A program made the translations under genes and the position numbers. The notes below the pieces were generated by a model, which was given only the letters and a program-made list of their open reading frames with translations, was not told the DNA's origin and searched no databases. DNA of 37,577 bases from CAMEON01 sp045577755 (GTDB taxonomy: Bacteria > Bacillota > Clostridia > Oscillospirales > CAG-272). The stretch is taken from the NCBI GenBank assembly GCA_045577755.1, contig JAZNJA010000218.1:1-37577 (forward strand). Reading direction: 5' to 3'. Below are positions 29,720-37,577 of the stretch, one piece after another (positions within the stretch are counted from its first letter, which is position 1; each line of letters opens with the position of its first letter).

Positions 29720-30940
29720 CAGCTCGATCTTCTCCCCCGTGAGGAACTCATAGGCGGCCATATACTCCTCGGCGGCCTTCTTACACCGCTGGGAGTTGGG
29801 ATCATACCTGCGGATGCCGCGGAGCATGATATTCTTGGGGGTCTCCTCGGGGTCGATCAGCTCCAGGGCGGTGACGTCGTAGCCGTTTGCCTCCAGCTTC
29901 TTGAGGCGGAGGGCGTCGGTGGCGGCGTCGCAGAGCTTCTGGCGGAGCATGGAATGCTCAGCCACGAAGGCCAGGGCGGGACTGTTCAGGCGGCGGCCCA
30001 GATCGTGGTGACAGCAGGGGGTGGAGAGGATGACCTCGGCCCCCCACTCGGTGGCCTTGTCCAGGACGATGTCGGTGGCGATATCGCAGGCGTGGAGGGA
30101 GATGACCATGTGCACCTGCGCCCCCTCGGGGAACTCGTACCTCGTCACGTCCCCGCAGACAAAGGACAGGCCCTCCATGCCCAGGTTACGGGCGATGGCG
30201 TCGCACTCGCTCATGACCTCGGCCTTCATGTCCACGCCCACCATGCGGACGGCGCGGCCCTTTATGGCGGTGAAGTAGTGGTAGACCGCGAAGGAGAGGT
30301 AGCTCTTACCGCAGCAGAGGTCAGCGATGTGGAGGGTGCCCTCGGCGGGGAGGTGGCTCTCCACGTCCCGGATCAGCTCCAGGAAGCGGTTGATCTGGCG
30401 GTATTTGGCCTGCTTTTTATCGTGGACGCGGCCGTTTCGGTCGCTGACCCCCAGCTCCACGAGGAAGGGCTCGGCGCCCGACAGAATGCGGCGCTTGACC
30501 TTATCGTTGCCGCCGACCGTGATCTTCTTGGGGGTATTGTCGCCGCCGTTCAGGGCTTTTTGGATGGGGGTGGCACCCAGCAGGGTCTCCTTGCCCCCCT
30601 TGGAGCGGCGCAGCTCGCAGCTTCCCGCCGTGGTCATGAGGTTGATCTGGTCGAACTCGTTCACCAGCGCGGACAGGACGGCAGGAGCGTCGGGGAGGCG
30701 GATATTTTCCTGGGAGGCCTGGATCGGCTTTTTGCCGTTGACCTCGGTGTCGGCCACGTCGGCCACGCGGAGAGTTTCCCTTTGGAGGACGGTGTCCCCC
30801 TTGACCCGCTTGAGGGTGAGGGTGACGCGGGACACGACCTTATCGTGGGGCTTGGAGAGCACCGCCTTGGAGAGGATCTCGGCCTCGGCGGCGGAGGCTA
30901 TGAGGGCCGCCAGGGCAGCGGCGGGAGTAGAGGTCTCCAT
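29717..30940 (-). CDS. Class I SAM-dependent methyltransferase (Methyltransf_32-like)
   Basis: The 407-residue protein has a N-terminal region of about 190 residues that I do not recognise, then a Rossmann methyltransferase domain: IADLCCGKSYLSF (205-217), VGVDMK (234-239), ISLHACDIATD and STPCCHHDL. The last two resemble the PF13679 group that includes GSTCD- and METTL25-type proteins. The substrate is unknown; the N-terminal region may bind RNA, but that is a guess. GAAAGGAG precedes the ATG. Its stop codon is the terminal TAA of TIR element 3. The gene upstream is plsY. Confidence 0.8.
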   Translation of the reverse strand: METSTPAAALAALIASAAEAEILSKAVLSKPHDKVVSRVTLTLKRVKGDTVLQRETLRVADVADTEVNGKKPIQASQENIRLPDAPAVLSALVNEFDQINLMTTAGSCELRRSKGGKETLLGATPIQKALNGGDNTPKKITVGGNDKVKRRILSGAEPFLVELGVSDRNGRVHDKKQAKYRQINRFLELIRDVESHLPAEGTLHIADLCCGKSYLSFAVYHYFTAIKGRAVRMVGVDMKAEVMSECDAIARNLGMEGLSFVCGDVTRYEFPEGAQVHMVISLHACDIATDIVLDKATEWGAEVILSTPCCHHDLGRRLNSPALAFVAEHSMLRQKLCDAATDALRLKKLEANGYDVTALELIDPEETPKNIMLRGIRRYDPNSQRCKKAAEEYMAAYEFLTGEKIEL

Positions 30941-30963
30941 GGTGAGCTCCTTTCGGGGGATCT

Positions 30964-31046
30964 TCAGATTTTGGCTTGGCGGTGAGCTTACCCACGCCGA
31001 GCATAGTGCGCCCTTCGGGCGTAACGGGCTTCATCCGCTCATCCGC
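30964..31046. mobile_element. Decayed TIR-element remnant (element 4)
   Basis: The left edge CAGATTTTGGCTTGGCGG is a degraded version of the shared terminus. Its interior has GCGCCCTTCGGGCGT and CGGGCTTCATCCGCT, matching the right part of element 3 (CGGGCTTCGCCCGCT). The opposite end is not recognisable, and no ATATCGA array is present. It lies between the methyltransferase start and the plsY stop. Confidence 0.6.
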
Positions 31047-31049
31047 CGT

Positions 31050-31820
31050 TCACTGCCGCGTCGCCTCTTCCCCGTCCTTCTTTTTCTTCTTGAAGGAGAT
31101 CTTGGACTCGGTGTGATTGACCAGGCGCTTGAGATTTTCACGGTGCATGAAGACCACCAGCACCGCCATGATCACCGACATGATACGGGCCGTGGGATTC
31201 TGCTCGCCCGAGAAGGCCGAGAGGAGAATGGGGTAGAGGCACATGGCCATGACCGAGCCCAGGGAGACGTAGCGGGTACCGATGACCACGATGAGGAAAA
31301 CGATGAGGCAGAAGAGGCAAGTGATGGGGGAGATCATGAGGATGACCATCCCCGAGGTGGCCACGCCCTTGCCGCCCTTAAACTTGAAGAAGATGGGGAA
31401 CATATGCCCCAGCATGACGAAGAGGCCCGCAATGGCGGCACCGAACTGATCCCGGTAGTACAGGACCTGTCCCGTGGCTTCGTCGGTGATCTGATGGTTC
31501 GCCCCGATGATGAGGTAGCCCAAGCCCACGGCGACCACCGCCTTGAGCATATCCCCTGCCATGGTGAGAACGGCAGCCTTCCAGCCGAAGGTACGGAGCA
31601 TATTGGTGGCGCCCGCGTTACCGCTTCCGTGGGTGCGGACGTCATCCTTATAGTGCTCCCTTGAGATCATGACTCCGAAATTCAGGCTTCCCAGCAGGTA
31701 GGGGATCACGATACAGAGAAACACACCGCCGACGGTAATGGCGGTCGCGGCGAGGGTGCCGCCCACGCCCAGCTTGTCTATGAGATAGGATACGAGGTTC
31801 ATCTGTCCGATTCCGTTCAT
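31050..31820 (-). CDS. plsY: Acyl-phosphate:glycerol-3-phosphate acyltransferase PlsY
   Basis: The 256-residue membrane protein has several transmembrane helices and the three PlsY motifs: GSLNFGVMI-like motif 1, GSGNAGATNMLRTFG (motif 2) and GHMFPIFFKFKGGKGVATSGM (motif 3). It transfers the acyl group of acyl-phosphate to glycerol-3-phosphate, the first membrane step of phospholipid synthesis. The start at 31820 follows GGAG; a longer frame runs into unrelated sequence. It is longer than the usual 190-220 residues, with a lysine-rich C-terminal tail (KKKKKDGEEATRQ) and an N-terminal extension. In other Clostridia it often lies beside der and DUF512; here it is separate. Confidence 0.92.
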   Translation of the reverse strand: MNGIGQMNLVSYLIDKLGVGGTLAATAITVGGVFLCIVIPYLLGSLNFGVMISREHYKDDVRTHGSGNAGATNMLRTFGWKAAVLTMAGDMLKAVVAVGLGYLIIGANHQITDEATGQVLYYRDQFGAAIAGLFVMLGHMFPIFFKFKGGKGVATSGMVILMISPITCLFCLIVFLIVVIGTRYVSLGSVMAMCLYPILLSAFSGEQNPTARIMSVIMAVLVVFMHRENLKRLVNHTESKISFKKKKKDGEEATRQ

Positions 31821-31962
31821 AATAATCTCCATTCCGCCGCTCTTTGTCGGCTCTGCGATCCGTTGAAATACTCTCCCGGTATCTTCGTGGGGTGACGGCC
31901 TGCCTCCGTCCGCTCGATGCGGATCGGGGAAGGCTCGGGTTTCTTCCGTTTCGGTTGCTCTC

Positions 31963-32220
31963 TTACCCGCGGTCCCGTCCGAACAGGCGGTCCAGCCGCG
32001 CGCGGGCGGCCTCCCGTCGAGCGGCCGTTCCCTCCTCGTCATAGGAGGCGGACAGGATCCGCCCCTCGGCGATCTCGGCGGTCAGCACGTCGGATTCGGA
32101 GGGCTCGCGGCCCGTCAAGCTGCTGTAGCGCTCACGGGTGACGGTATAGATCCGCTCCCCTTCGTCCTGCAGCACCACGGTTTCGCCCTCGAGGCGTTCC
32201 ACACAAAGCCACACGGTCAT
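31963..32220 (-). CDS. DUF3006 domain protein
   Basis: The 85-residue protein matches DUF3006: a beta-rich start (MTVWLCVERLEGETVVLQDEGERIYTV) and an acidic/basic helical tail (EEGTAARREAARARLDRLFGRDRG). Function is unknown; family members often accompany MBL-fold or ComEC-like proteins, and one such lipoprotein lies 10 kb away, but that link is weak. AAGGAGG precedes the ATG, and a good promoter lies 31-59 nt upstream. plsY starts 142 nt downstream of it and may share the transcript. Confidence 0.82.
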   Translation of the reverse strand: MTVWLCVERLEGETVVLQDEGERIYTVTRERYSSLTGREPSESDVLTAEIAEGRILSASYDEEGTAARREAARARLDRLFGRDRG

Positions 32221-32250
32221 GCCCTCCTTGAAATATCTATAGTCGGTATC

Positions 32251-32279
32251 ATTATACCATATTCTTTTCGGTTTTGCAA
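32251..32279 (-). promoter_or_regulatory. Promoter of the DUF3006-plsY transcript
   Basis: On the minus strand TTGCAA (32274-32279), 17 nt and a perfect TATAAT (32251-32256) lie just upstream of the DUF3006 gene. Confidence 0.85.
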
Positions 32280-32341
32280 GATGTTTGCGGATTTTTCAAC
32301 CTATTCACCACAAAAAGCGGCGTTATTTTCGTATTGGCAAA

Positions 32342-32374
32342 CGAAAAGCCGCCTCCGAGGCGATCGGAGACGGC
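32342..32374 (-). terminator. Terminator after priA
   Basis: GCCGTCTCCGA pairs with TCGGAGGCGGC around a 5-nt loop, followed by TTTTCGTTT on the minus strand, about 14 nt after the priA stop codon. Confidence 0.8.
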
Positions 32375-32387
32375 TGAACGGCAGGGG

Positions 32388-34922
32388 TCAGATCTGGCTG
32401 GGGTTGAGGTCGATGCTCAGCACTGCCTGCTGGAAGCCCCGCCCGCGGGGGGCAAACTTGACCAGCAGCTCCTCCAGCATACCGCGGGAGCGGCGGTTCA
32501 GGCGGCATTTCAGCACCATGCGCATACGGAAGACGTTGTCCACCCGGTAGACGGGAGCCTCAAAGGGGCCGAAAGCGATGAGGGGCACGTCGGCATAGGT
32601 GGTCTTCATCAGGCGGGTGACCTCCTCGGAGAGGCGCTGGGTAGCCTTCTGCAGCTCCTTTTCGGAGGGGGAGGTCAGATTCAGCAGCACCATATCGCAG
32701 AAGGGGGGGAATTGCAGCAGGCGGCGCAGGCGGATCTCCCGCTGAAAGAAGGTCTCGTAATCCTGGGCACAGGCCAGCTTGATCACGTCGCTGTCGGGGT
32801 TCATGGTCTGAATGACCGCCAGGCCGGGCTTGTCTCCCCGTCCCGCCCGACCGATGACCTGGGTCAGAAGGGAGAAGGTTCGCTCCCCCGCGCGGTAATC
32901 GTCCAGGTACAGGGACATATCCGCCATCAGCACCCCCACGAGGGTGACGTCGGGGAAGTCGTGTCCCTTCGTGACCATCTGGGTGCCCAGCAGGATATCC
33001 CCCTCCCGACGGCGGAAGGCGCCCAGCAGGTCGTTGTAGGCGGTCTTTGTGGAGGTGGTGTCGGCGTCCATGCGCAGGACTCTGGCACCCGGCACCAGGG
33101 CCGTCATTTCCTCCTCCACCCGCTGGGTACCGTAGCCCAGCCGCTGGAGGTGGGGGGAGCCGCACTCGGGACAGGCTGTGGGCAGGGGGCGGCGGGTACC
33201 GCACCAGTGGCAGACCAGCTCACCCTCAGGACGGCTCGGCCGCACGTGGACGTTCATGGCCACCGAGCAGCGGGGGCAGCTGACCGCCCGTCCGCAGGAG
33301 CGGCAGACCGTCTGATGACTGTAGCCCCGTCGGTTCAGAAACAGCACCGATTGGTTCCCCTCCGCCTTGACGCGGTTCAGCTCCCCTCTCAGCTCCTCTC
33401 CGATGGGGGACAGATTCCCCTGTCCCGGCTCACCCCGCATATCCACCACCCGCACCTCGGGCAGGACGGCAGAGCCATAGCGGTTCTTCATGGTGATGAG
33501 GGTATAGCGCCCCTCCAGAGCCCGCTGATAGCTTTCCAGCGAGGGGGTCGCCGAGGACAGCAGCATGAGGGCGAATTCGGCGGCACAGCGGAATCGGGCG
33601 ATGTCTCTGGCGTGATATTTGGGGTTCATGTCGGACTTATAGGTATGCTCCTGCTCCTCATCCATGACGATCATGCCCAGATTGGGCACGGGAGCGAAGA
33701 CCGCCGAGCGGGTACCCACCACCACGGGGGCATCCCCCGACAGGATACGGCGGTAGGATTCCAGTCTCTCTCCCGCTGAAAGCCCCGAGTGGATGACCGC
33801 CACCCGACTTCCGTAGCGGGCGTTGAAGCGGTACAGCATCTGGGGGGTCAGGCCGATCTCGGGGAGCAGAACGATGGCGCCCTTGCCCCGATCCAGCATA
33901 CGGTCGATCATCTCCAGGATCACGCAGGTCTTGCCGCTCCCCGTGACTCCGTGGAGCAGGGCGGCCCGCGGCTCTCCCGTATCGGCCAGGGCCTCCAGAG
34001 TACAGACGGCGTTTTTCTGCTCGTCGCTCAGGACGTGGGGGGTGCGGATCCCAAGATCCGTCTCCCGTCCGGCGCCGCTCAGAGCCTCCTCCTCCTCCAT
34101 CACCAGAAGTCCCTTGCCCACCAGGGCGCGCAGGGCCTCCGTCCCCGCCGAGGCGGCCTCCTTGAGGCGGTCGGCGCTCATGCGCTCCTTGGCGGCAAGC
34201 AGGGTCTCCAGCACCCGTCTCTGGGGCTCCGACGTCACGCGGACTCCCCGCACCTCGCCCCGCAAAATGGCCTCCAGCTCCGCGGAGGAAGCGGCGGGGC
34301 GGTAGTAACGCACCGTGGGCAAGGAGGGTTGGCGCACCGTCAGCTCCCGCTCGATCAGCTCCCGCTCACAGAGCCTCTCCAGGGCGGACGCGGCGCGTGC
34401 ACCGAAATGGCTCTTGACCGTCTGTCCCGACACCGAGCCGCGGCTGTGAATATAATCCAGCACCAGCAGCTCCGAGGCGGACAAAGCGGCTCGCTTCCCC
34501 TCGGCGCGGTCGGGCCCCACGGGACAGGGACGGAAGTACTCCACCAGGGAGGCCAGCGCCGAAGCGGGCACCACCGTCCGCACCGCTTCTCCCATGGTGC
34601 AAAGAGTGGTTTCCCGCAAATAAAAGCAGAGAGCCAGCTGCCGCTCGCTCAGAAAGAGCTGCTTACGGCAGATGCCTCCCAGGGGCTTGATCCGATCGGG
34701 GGTCACGCCCTCCGCCAGAGCCGAGGCATCGTCCACGCTGACCACCACGGCCAGCTGCTTACGATTGCCCCGCCCGAAGGGGACCGTGACAAAAGCCCCC
34801 CGCACCACGGCATCGGCCATGACCGAGGGGACATAGTAGTGGTATACGTCGTCGATGCAAAAGGGATTGTCCATGATGTGTACGCCTGCGTAACGCTCGG
34901 CGGTACCCGATTCCCGAAGCAT
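32388..34922 (-). CDS. priA: Primosomal replication-restart helicase PriA
   Basis: The 844-residue protein has the N-terminal 3'-DNA-binding domain (DNPFCIDDVYHYYVP...FGRGNRKQ), a helicase core with Walker A GVTGSGKT (about 325) and DEEQEH (Walker B), and the inserted zinc region with paired cysteines CRSCGRAVSCPRC and CHWCG...CPECGS (about 535-580). The terminal part contains the arginine-bearing QVIGRAGRG. PriA reloads the replisome at stalled forks. AAAGGAGG precedes the ATG. It follows rpoZ by 42 nt on the minus strand, as in other Firmicutes, except that coaBC is not between them. Length is slightly above the E. coli protein, typical for Firmicutes. Confidence 0.96.
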   Translation of the reverse strand: MLRESGTAERYAGVHIMDNPFCIDDVYHYYVPSVMADAVVRGAFVTVPFGRGNRKQLAVVVSVDDASALAEGVTPDRIKPLGGICRKQLFLSERQLALCFYLRETTLCTMGEAVRTVVPASALASLVEYFRPCPVGPDRAEGKRAALSASELLVLDYIHSRGSVSGQTVKSHFGARAASALERLCERELIERELTVRQPSLPTVRYYRPAASSAELEAILRGEVRGVRVTSEPQRRVLETLLAAKERMSADRLKEAASAGTEALRALVGKGLLVMEEEEALSGAGRETDLGIRTPHVLSDEQKNAVCTLEALADTGEPRAALLHGVTGSGKTCVILEMIDRMLDRGKGAIVLLPEIGLTPQMLYRFNARYGSRVAVIHSGLSAGERLESYRRILSGDAPVVVGTRSAVFAPVPNLGMIVMDEEQEHTYKSDMNPKYHARDIARFRCAAEFALMLLSSATPSLESYQRALEGRYTLITMKNRYGSAVLPEVRVVDMRGEPGQGNLSPIGEELRGELNRVKAEGNQSVLFLNRRGYSHQTVCRSCGRAVSCPRCSVAMNVHVRPSRPEGELVCHWCGTRRPLPTACPECGSPHLQRLGYGTQRVEEEMTALVPGARVLRMDADTTSTKTAYNDLLGAFRRREGDILLGTQMVTKGHDFPDVTLVGVLMADMSLYLDDYRAGERTFSLLTQVIGRAGRGDKPGLAVIQTMNPDSDVIKLACAQDYETFFQREIRLRRLLQFPPFCDMVLLNLTSPSEKELQKATQRLSEEVTRLMKTTYADVPLIAFGPFEAPVYRVDNVFRMRMVLKCRLNRRSRGMLEELLVKFAPRGRGFQQAVLSIDLNPSQI

Positions 34923-34964
34923 ACCCGTCCTCCTTTTGTCTGCACGAGGGGTCGCGGGGGGCGT

Positions 34965-35417
34965 TTACTCAACGTCCTCGGCGCTCTCTTCGTCGGCGGG
35001 CTCGGTCTCCTCAAAGGCGGGGGCCGACTCCTCGTCGGTTGCCTCGTCCGCGGGATCCTCATCCTCGTCGTTCATGTCAACGGGCTCGGTCTCCTCATAG
35101 GGGCGGTTGATGCCCGCGAGGATGGCCTGCTCCTCCCGCTCCTGCTCGGCGGGATCCTTATGGACGATGGTGTACTCACCCTTATGGATACGGCCGATGG
35201 CCAGCTTGACGGCCTTCTCGTCCCGGACCTCCTTGTCGATCATGGTATTCAGGGGCTTGTCGACCTCCTTGTTACCGGTCATCTGACGCTCAGCATCCAC
35301 TCTCTGGCGGGTGTACTCGTTGGTGATCATACGGGCGCACTTGGCAGTAGCCAGCGCGATCTCGTAGCGATTGTACTCACCGCCCTTGGTGAGCTCCTTG
35401 ATGGTGGGGTAGATCAT
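34965..35417 (-). CDS. rpoZ: RNA polymerase omega subunit with long acidic tail
   Basis: The 150-residue protein has the omega core in residues 1-85 (YNRYEIALATAKCARMI, DEKAVKLAIGRI) followed by a tail of about 65 residues made mostly of Glu, Asp, Ala and Thr (EDPADEATDEESAPAFEETEPADEE). Omega helps fold and assemble the polymerase. The usual length is 70-100 residues, so the acidic tail is an extension. The start at 35417 is set by AAGGAG 9 nt upstream, with the longer frame running into the foldback repeat. It lies in the yicC-remA-rpoZ-priA order of Firmicutes, with gmk missing. Confidence 0.92.
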   Translation of the reverse strand: MIYPTIKELTKGGEYNRYEIALATAKCARMITNEYTRQRVDAERQMTGNKEVDKPLNTMIDKEVRDEKAVKLAIGRIHKGEYTIVHKDPAEQEREEQAILAGINRPYEETEPVDMNDEDEDPADEATDEESAPAFEETEPADEESAEDVE

Positions 35418-35450
35418 TTCTATATTCTCCTTCATGATGATGTTATGGGA

Positions 35451-35600
35451 TAATTCGTAATTCTCAATTCGTAATTCGTAATGAGAAAACGGGGGATCGG
35501 CAAAGATCCTGCGATCCATGCCACGGTCGCGGCAGCTGCCTTTGGCTGTGTGTATTCGTTTCCGCGTAATTACGAATTACGCATTACGCATTACGAATTG
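35451..35600. repeat. Heptamer-armed foldback element 2
   Basis: Arms of about 32 bp (35451-35482 and about 35567-35599) are inverted copies built from AATTCGT and AATGCGT heptamers, with about five mismatches. The centre differs from that of element 1. It occupies nearly the whole space between the remA stop (35602) and the rpoZ start. Confidence 0.9.
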
Positions 35601-35601
35601 C

Positions 35602-35880
35602 TTACGCCTCGTCCTCGGGCTCCTCGTCGTCCATGGCCATGTCGCCGCCGTTCTCCAGGCGGTTGGCGATGGTCTCGGTCTGGATGGCGGCCAGGATCAC
35701 GTGCTCGGAATCGGTGATGATGACGGCGCGGGTCTTGCGGCCGCAGGTCACGTCGATGACGCGTCCGTCGTCCTTGGCGTCCTGAATGAGACGCTTGATG
35801 GGAGCGGAATCAGGGCTGACCAGGGTCACGATGCGTTCCACAGCCACCATGTTACCGTAGCCGATATTGATGAATCTCAT
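35602..35880 (-). CDS. remA: RemA (DUF370) transcriptional regulator
   Basis: The 92-residue protein starts with MRFINIGYGNMVAVERIVTLVSPDSAPIKRLIQDAKD, diagnostic of RemA/DUF370. In Bacillus subtilis RemA is a DNA-binding activator of extracellular-matrix and osmoprotection genes and forms a ring. The C-terminal extension DMAMDDEEPEDEA is acidic. The family is normally found between yicC and gmk; yicC lies upstream as expected. Its regulatory targets here are unknown. Confidence 0.93.
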   Translation of the reverse strand: MRFINIGYGNMVAVERIVTLVSPDSAPIKRLIQDAKDDGRVIDVTCGRKTRAVIITDSEHVILAAIQTETIANRLENGGDMAMDDEEPEDEA

Positions 35881-35909
35881 AGCGGTATCCTTCTTTCTGT
35901 CAAAGCGGG

Positions 35910-36806
35910 TTACTCAATATTCTGGATCTGCTCGCGGATCTTTTCCAGCTCGCTCTTGACCTCGGCCACGGTCTGGGCCATGGAGGCATCGGAGCACTTG
36001 GAGCCGATGGTATTGATCTCGCGGTTGGTCTCCTGGAGCATGAAGTCGATCTTACGCCCCACGGCCTCGGAGGACCTGAACAGCTCCTCCAGGGCATCGA
36101 AATGGGAGGCCAGACGTACCAGCTCCTCGTCGATGGCCACGCGGTCAGCGTAGATGGCGCACTCGGTGATGACGCGGTTCTCGTCAAAGGCGGCTCCCGT
36201 CTCGCCCAGGGCGGCGCGGAGGCGCTCCCCAAAGCGGACGCGGTAGGCGGCGACATTCTCGGCAGAGCGAGCGGCGATGGTGGCGACCATGGCGCGGATG
36301 CCGTCCAGCTTAGCCAGCACGTCGGCAGCCAGACGGGCGCCCTCCCGCTCTCTTGTGGCGAGGAAGGCGGTCACGGCCTCCGTGACCGCGGGGGAGAGCT
36401 TCTCCCAGACCGTATCGTCATCCTCGGCGGTATCCTCCTTGACAGGGACCATGACCCCGGGGAGGGTCAAAAGGCGGGAGGTGGTAAGATCGTGATCCAC
36501 GTTCAGCTCCTCGCAGAGCAGTCTTGCCGCTTCCACGTAGCGGCGGGCGGCCTCCAGGTCGGGCTCCAGCACAGCGGCACCCGAGGCAGCGCGGGTATCG
36601 GTAACGGTGACCGAGATATCCACCTTACCGCGGCTGACACCCATGCGGGAAAGGGCGGCCTTGATGCGTTCCTCCTGAGCGGTCCAGGCGCGGGGGAGGC
36701 GGAAATTCAGATCCAGATAGCGGTTATTGACCGAACGAAGCTCGACGGTCAGCTCATAGCCCTCGCCCGCGACGGTGGCGCGTCCGAAGGCGGTCATGCT
36801 TCTCAT
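35910..36806 (-). CDS. yicC: YicC/YloC-family endoribonuclease
   Basis: The 298-residue protein begins MRSMTAFGRA, the conserved start of the YicC family, and contains SVNNRYLDLNFRLP and, near the end, the DUF1732 segment GRKIDFMLQETNREINTIGSK. E. coli YicC has been shown to be an endoribonuclease involved in small-RNA decay. The start at 36806 follows GGAG; a 17-codon upstream extension is not supported. It is the first gene of the operon with remA, rpoZ and priA, behind a consensus-like promoter. Length is standard (about 290). Confidence 0.94.
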   Translation of the reverse strand: MRSMTAFGRATVAGEGYELTVELRSVNNRYLDLNFRLPRAWTAQEERIKAALSRMGVSRGKVDISVTVTDTRAASGAAVLEPDLEAARRYVEAARLLCEELNVDHDLTTSRLLTLPGVMVPVKEDTAEDDDTVWEKLSPAVTEAVTAFLATREREGARLAADVLAKLDGIRAMVATIAARSAENVAAYRVRFGERLRAALGETGAAFDENRVITECAIYADRVAIDEELVRLASHFDALEELFRSSEAVGRKIDFMLQETNREINTIGSKCSDASMAQTVAEVKSELEKIREQIQNIE

Positions 36807-36856
36807 ATTTCGGGACTCCTTTCGGGCTTTCATATTGGCATACATATACATTTTCA

Positions 36857-36885
36857 ATTTTACACCATTTTGAAACTCTTGTCAA
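36857..36885 (-). promoter_or_regulatory. Promoter of the yicC-remA-rpoZ-priA operon
   Basis: On the minus strand TTGACA (36880-36885), 17 nt and TAAAAT (36857-36862) lie about 52 nt before the yicC start. Confidence 0.87.
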
Positions 36886-36975
36886 CACTTTTGGATGATT
36901 TTTGGCGCACCCGCACAAAAGTATTTTTGAGGAGAGGACTCTATTGGGCAGTTTGACCGAGCTTTTTCCGCGGGA

Positions 36976-37021
36976 CAAAAAAAGGAGCGGGACTCCCGCC
37001 AAGGAGGCTGAGGAGTCCCGC
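36976..37021 (-). terminator. Terminator after the U32 peptidase gene
   Basis: GCGGGACTCC (36987-36996) pairs with GGAGTCCCGC (37012-37021); on the minus strand it is followed by TCCTTTTTTT. It starts 18 nt after the stop codon. Confidence 0.9.
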
Positions 37022-37038
37022 CGGACGGGCAGGGGGGT

Positions 37039-37577
37039 TCAACGGGCCATGCGTCTCGTCTCACCCGACAGGGGGCGGCCCTCCCGGTAGGCAGCCACCA
37101 CCCGATCCACCTCGGCCGGGGGCTCGACGGTGAAAATGAAGTGATGGCCGGCCAGATGAGCGCGGGATACCTCGTCCATGCGGTCGGACATACCCGTAGG
37201 CAGGGAGTTGCACACCAGATTGCGGTGGCCTGTCCCCTTTGGCGAATCCTCGCGGAGGACGGGGAACTCCTTGCCCATGCGGTCCTTGAGAACGGCGGCA
37301 TTCCTTCCGCAGATCTCGTGGCAGACGGTCTCGGGCTTCATGGCGCGGTAGATCTCCCGAATGGCGCACTTTTCCAGAAGCATCAGGGGAAGACGGCCGT
37401 AGACAACGGCGGCGGTGGCGGCGATATGACCGTGCTCCGACAGAGCCGAGGAGATATCCCGCATACGGGGGATGGTCAGCTCGGGGGAGAGGATGAGATC
37501 CGAAAGTCCCAGCGACAGGAGGCGGGCGGAGGCGGGGGTGTTGGCGGCGTTGAGGCGGAGATCGCCGTGGAGACCCG
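37039..37577 (-). CDS. Peptidase U32 family protein, C-terminal part (cut by window edge)
   Basis: About 178 C-terminal residues are visible and the frame runs open off the 3' edge of the window. GLHGDLRLNAANTPAS and LSLGLSDLILSPELT just inside the edge, then YGRLPLMLLEKCAIR, match the U32 (collagenase-like) family, related to RlhA/YhbU-type proteins that act in RNA hydroxylation or were called proteases. The visible cysteines (C at CAIR, CHEICG, CNSLP) may bind iron-sulfur in this family. The C-terminal DRVVAAYREG end is complete, with a terminator following. Role is uncertain. Confidence 0.85.
   Translation of the reverse strand, partial: GLHGDLRLNAANTPASARLLSLGLSDLILSPELTIPRMRDISSALSEHGHIAATAAVVYGRLPLMLLEKCAIREIYRAMKPETVCHEICGRNAAVLKDRMGKEFPVLREDSPKGTGHRNLVCNSLPTGMSDRMDEVSRAHLAGHHFIFTVEPPAEVDRVVAAYREGRPLSGETRRMAR

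Overview
The window is a gene-dense, high-GC chromosomal segment that most resembles an uncultured gut-type member of the Clostridia (Oscillospiraceae or a related group). The taxon is inferred from gene content and style: RemA (DUF370), DUF6062, DUF3006, DUF512 radical SAM protein next to Der, an ECF30-like sigma/anti-sigma pair, alpha2-type glycyl-tRNA synthetase, PlsY, MnmM, and lipoproteins with Thr/Pro/Glu linkers. Most genes have AGGAG-type ribosome sites. Most readable promoters are TTGACA/TTGCAA-type with exactly 17 nt to a TATAAT-type -10.

Layout. 1-1.7 kb: a TMEM164/YwaF-like membrane protein and two minus-strand tRNA-Leu genes (CAG and GAG), with a duplicated tRNA 3' end plus terminator. 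1.8-4.2 kb (minus): RlmA-like rRNA methyltransferase, GT2 glycosyltransferase and short cytidylate kinase. 4.3-8.3 kb (minus): HtrA protease, response regulator and histidine kinase. 8.5-8.7 kb: a small unknown gene. 8.8-12.0 kb (minus): DUF6062 protein, EamA transporter, a hairpin array, MnmM and a VanY-type carboxypeptidase lipoprotein. 12.2-18.3 kb (plus): an unknown protein, DUF512 radical SAM protein, Der, a DUF559 nuclease between inverted repeats, Obg and a coupled HExxH protein. 18.4-21.8 kb (plus): pyrophosphatase, a GH43-like lipoprotein and a metallo-beta-lactamase-fold lipoprotein. 21.9-28.3 kb (plus): GlyS, RadC, ECF sigma with anti-sigma, MBL hydrolase, EEP-family protein and a coiled-coil protein. 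28.4-37.6 kb (minus): PfkB/KdgK-like kinase, class I methyltransferase, PlsY, DUF3006 protein, PriA, RpoZ, RemA, YicC and a truncated U32 peptidase.

Most genes are housekeeping: translation and ribosome assembly (tRNAs, GlyS, Der, Obg, RlmA, MnmM), transcription (RpoZ, ECF sigma), DNA maintenance (PriA, RadC), lipid and wall metabolism (PlsY, VanY) and envelope stress (HtrA with a two-component system).

The unusual content is between the genes. (1) Two homologous arrays of short hairpins separated by an invariant 7-nt word, ATATCGA, flip orientation internally, and their stems covary. (2) Three elements, plus a decayed fourth, share about 19-bp inverted termini (TCAAATTkGGGTTTGkCGG) but carry different palindromic interiors; one contains a hairpin array. 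(3) Two foldback elements have arms built from the heptamer AATTCGT; one lies between remA and rpoZ, where gmk often lies. (4) A DUF559 (Vsr-like) nuclease gene lies between 52/53-bp inverted repeats. (5) There is a 101-bp duplication of a tRNA-Leu 3' end with its terminator. I see no CRISPR array, rRNA, transposase or prophage.
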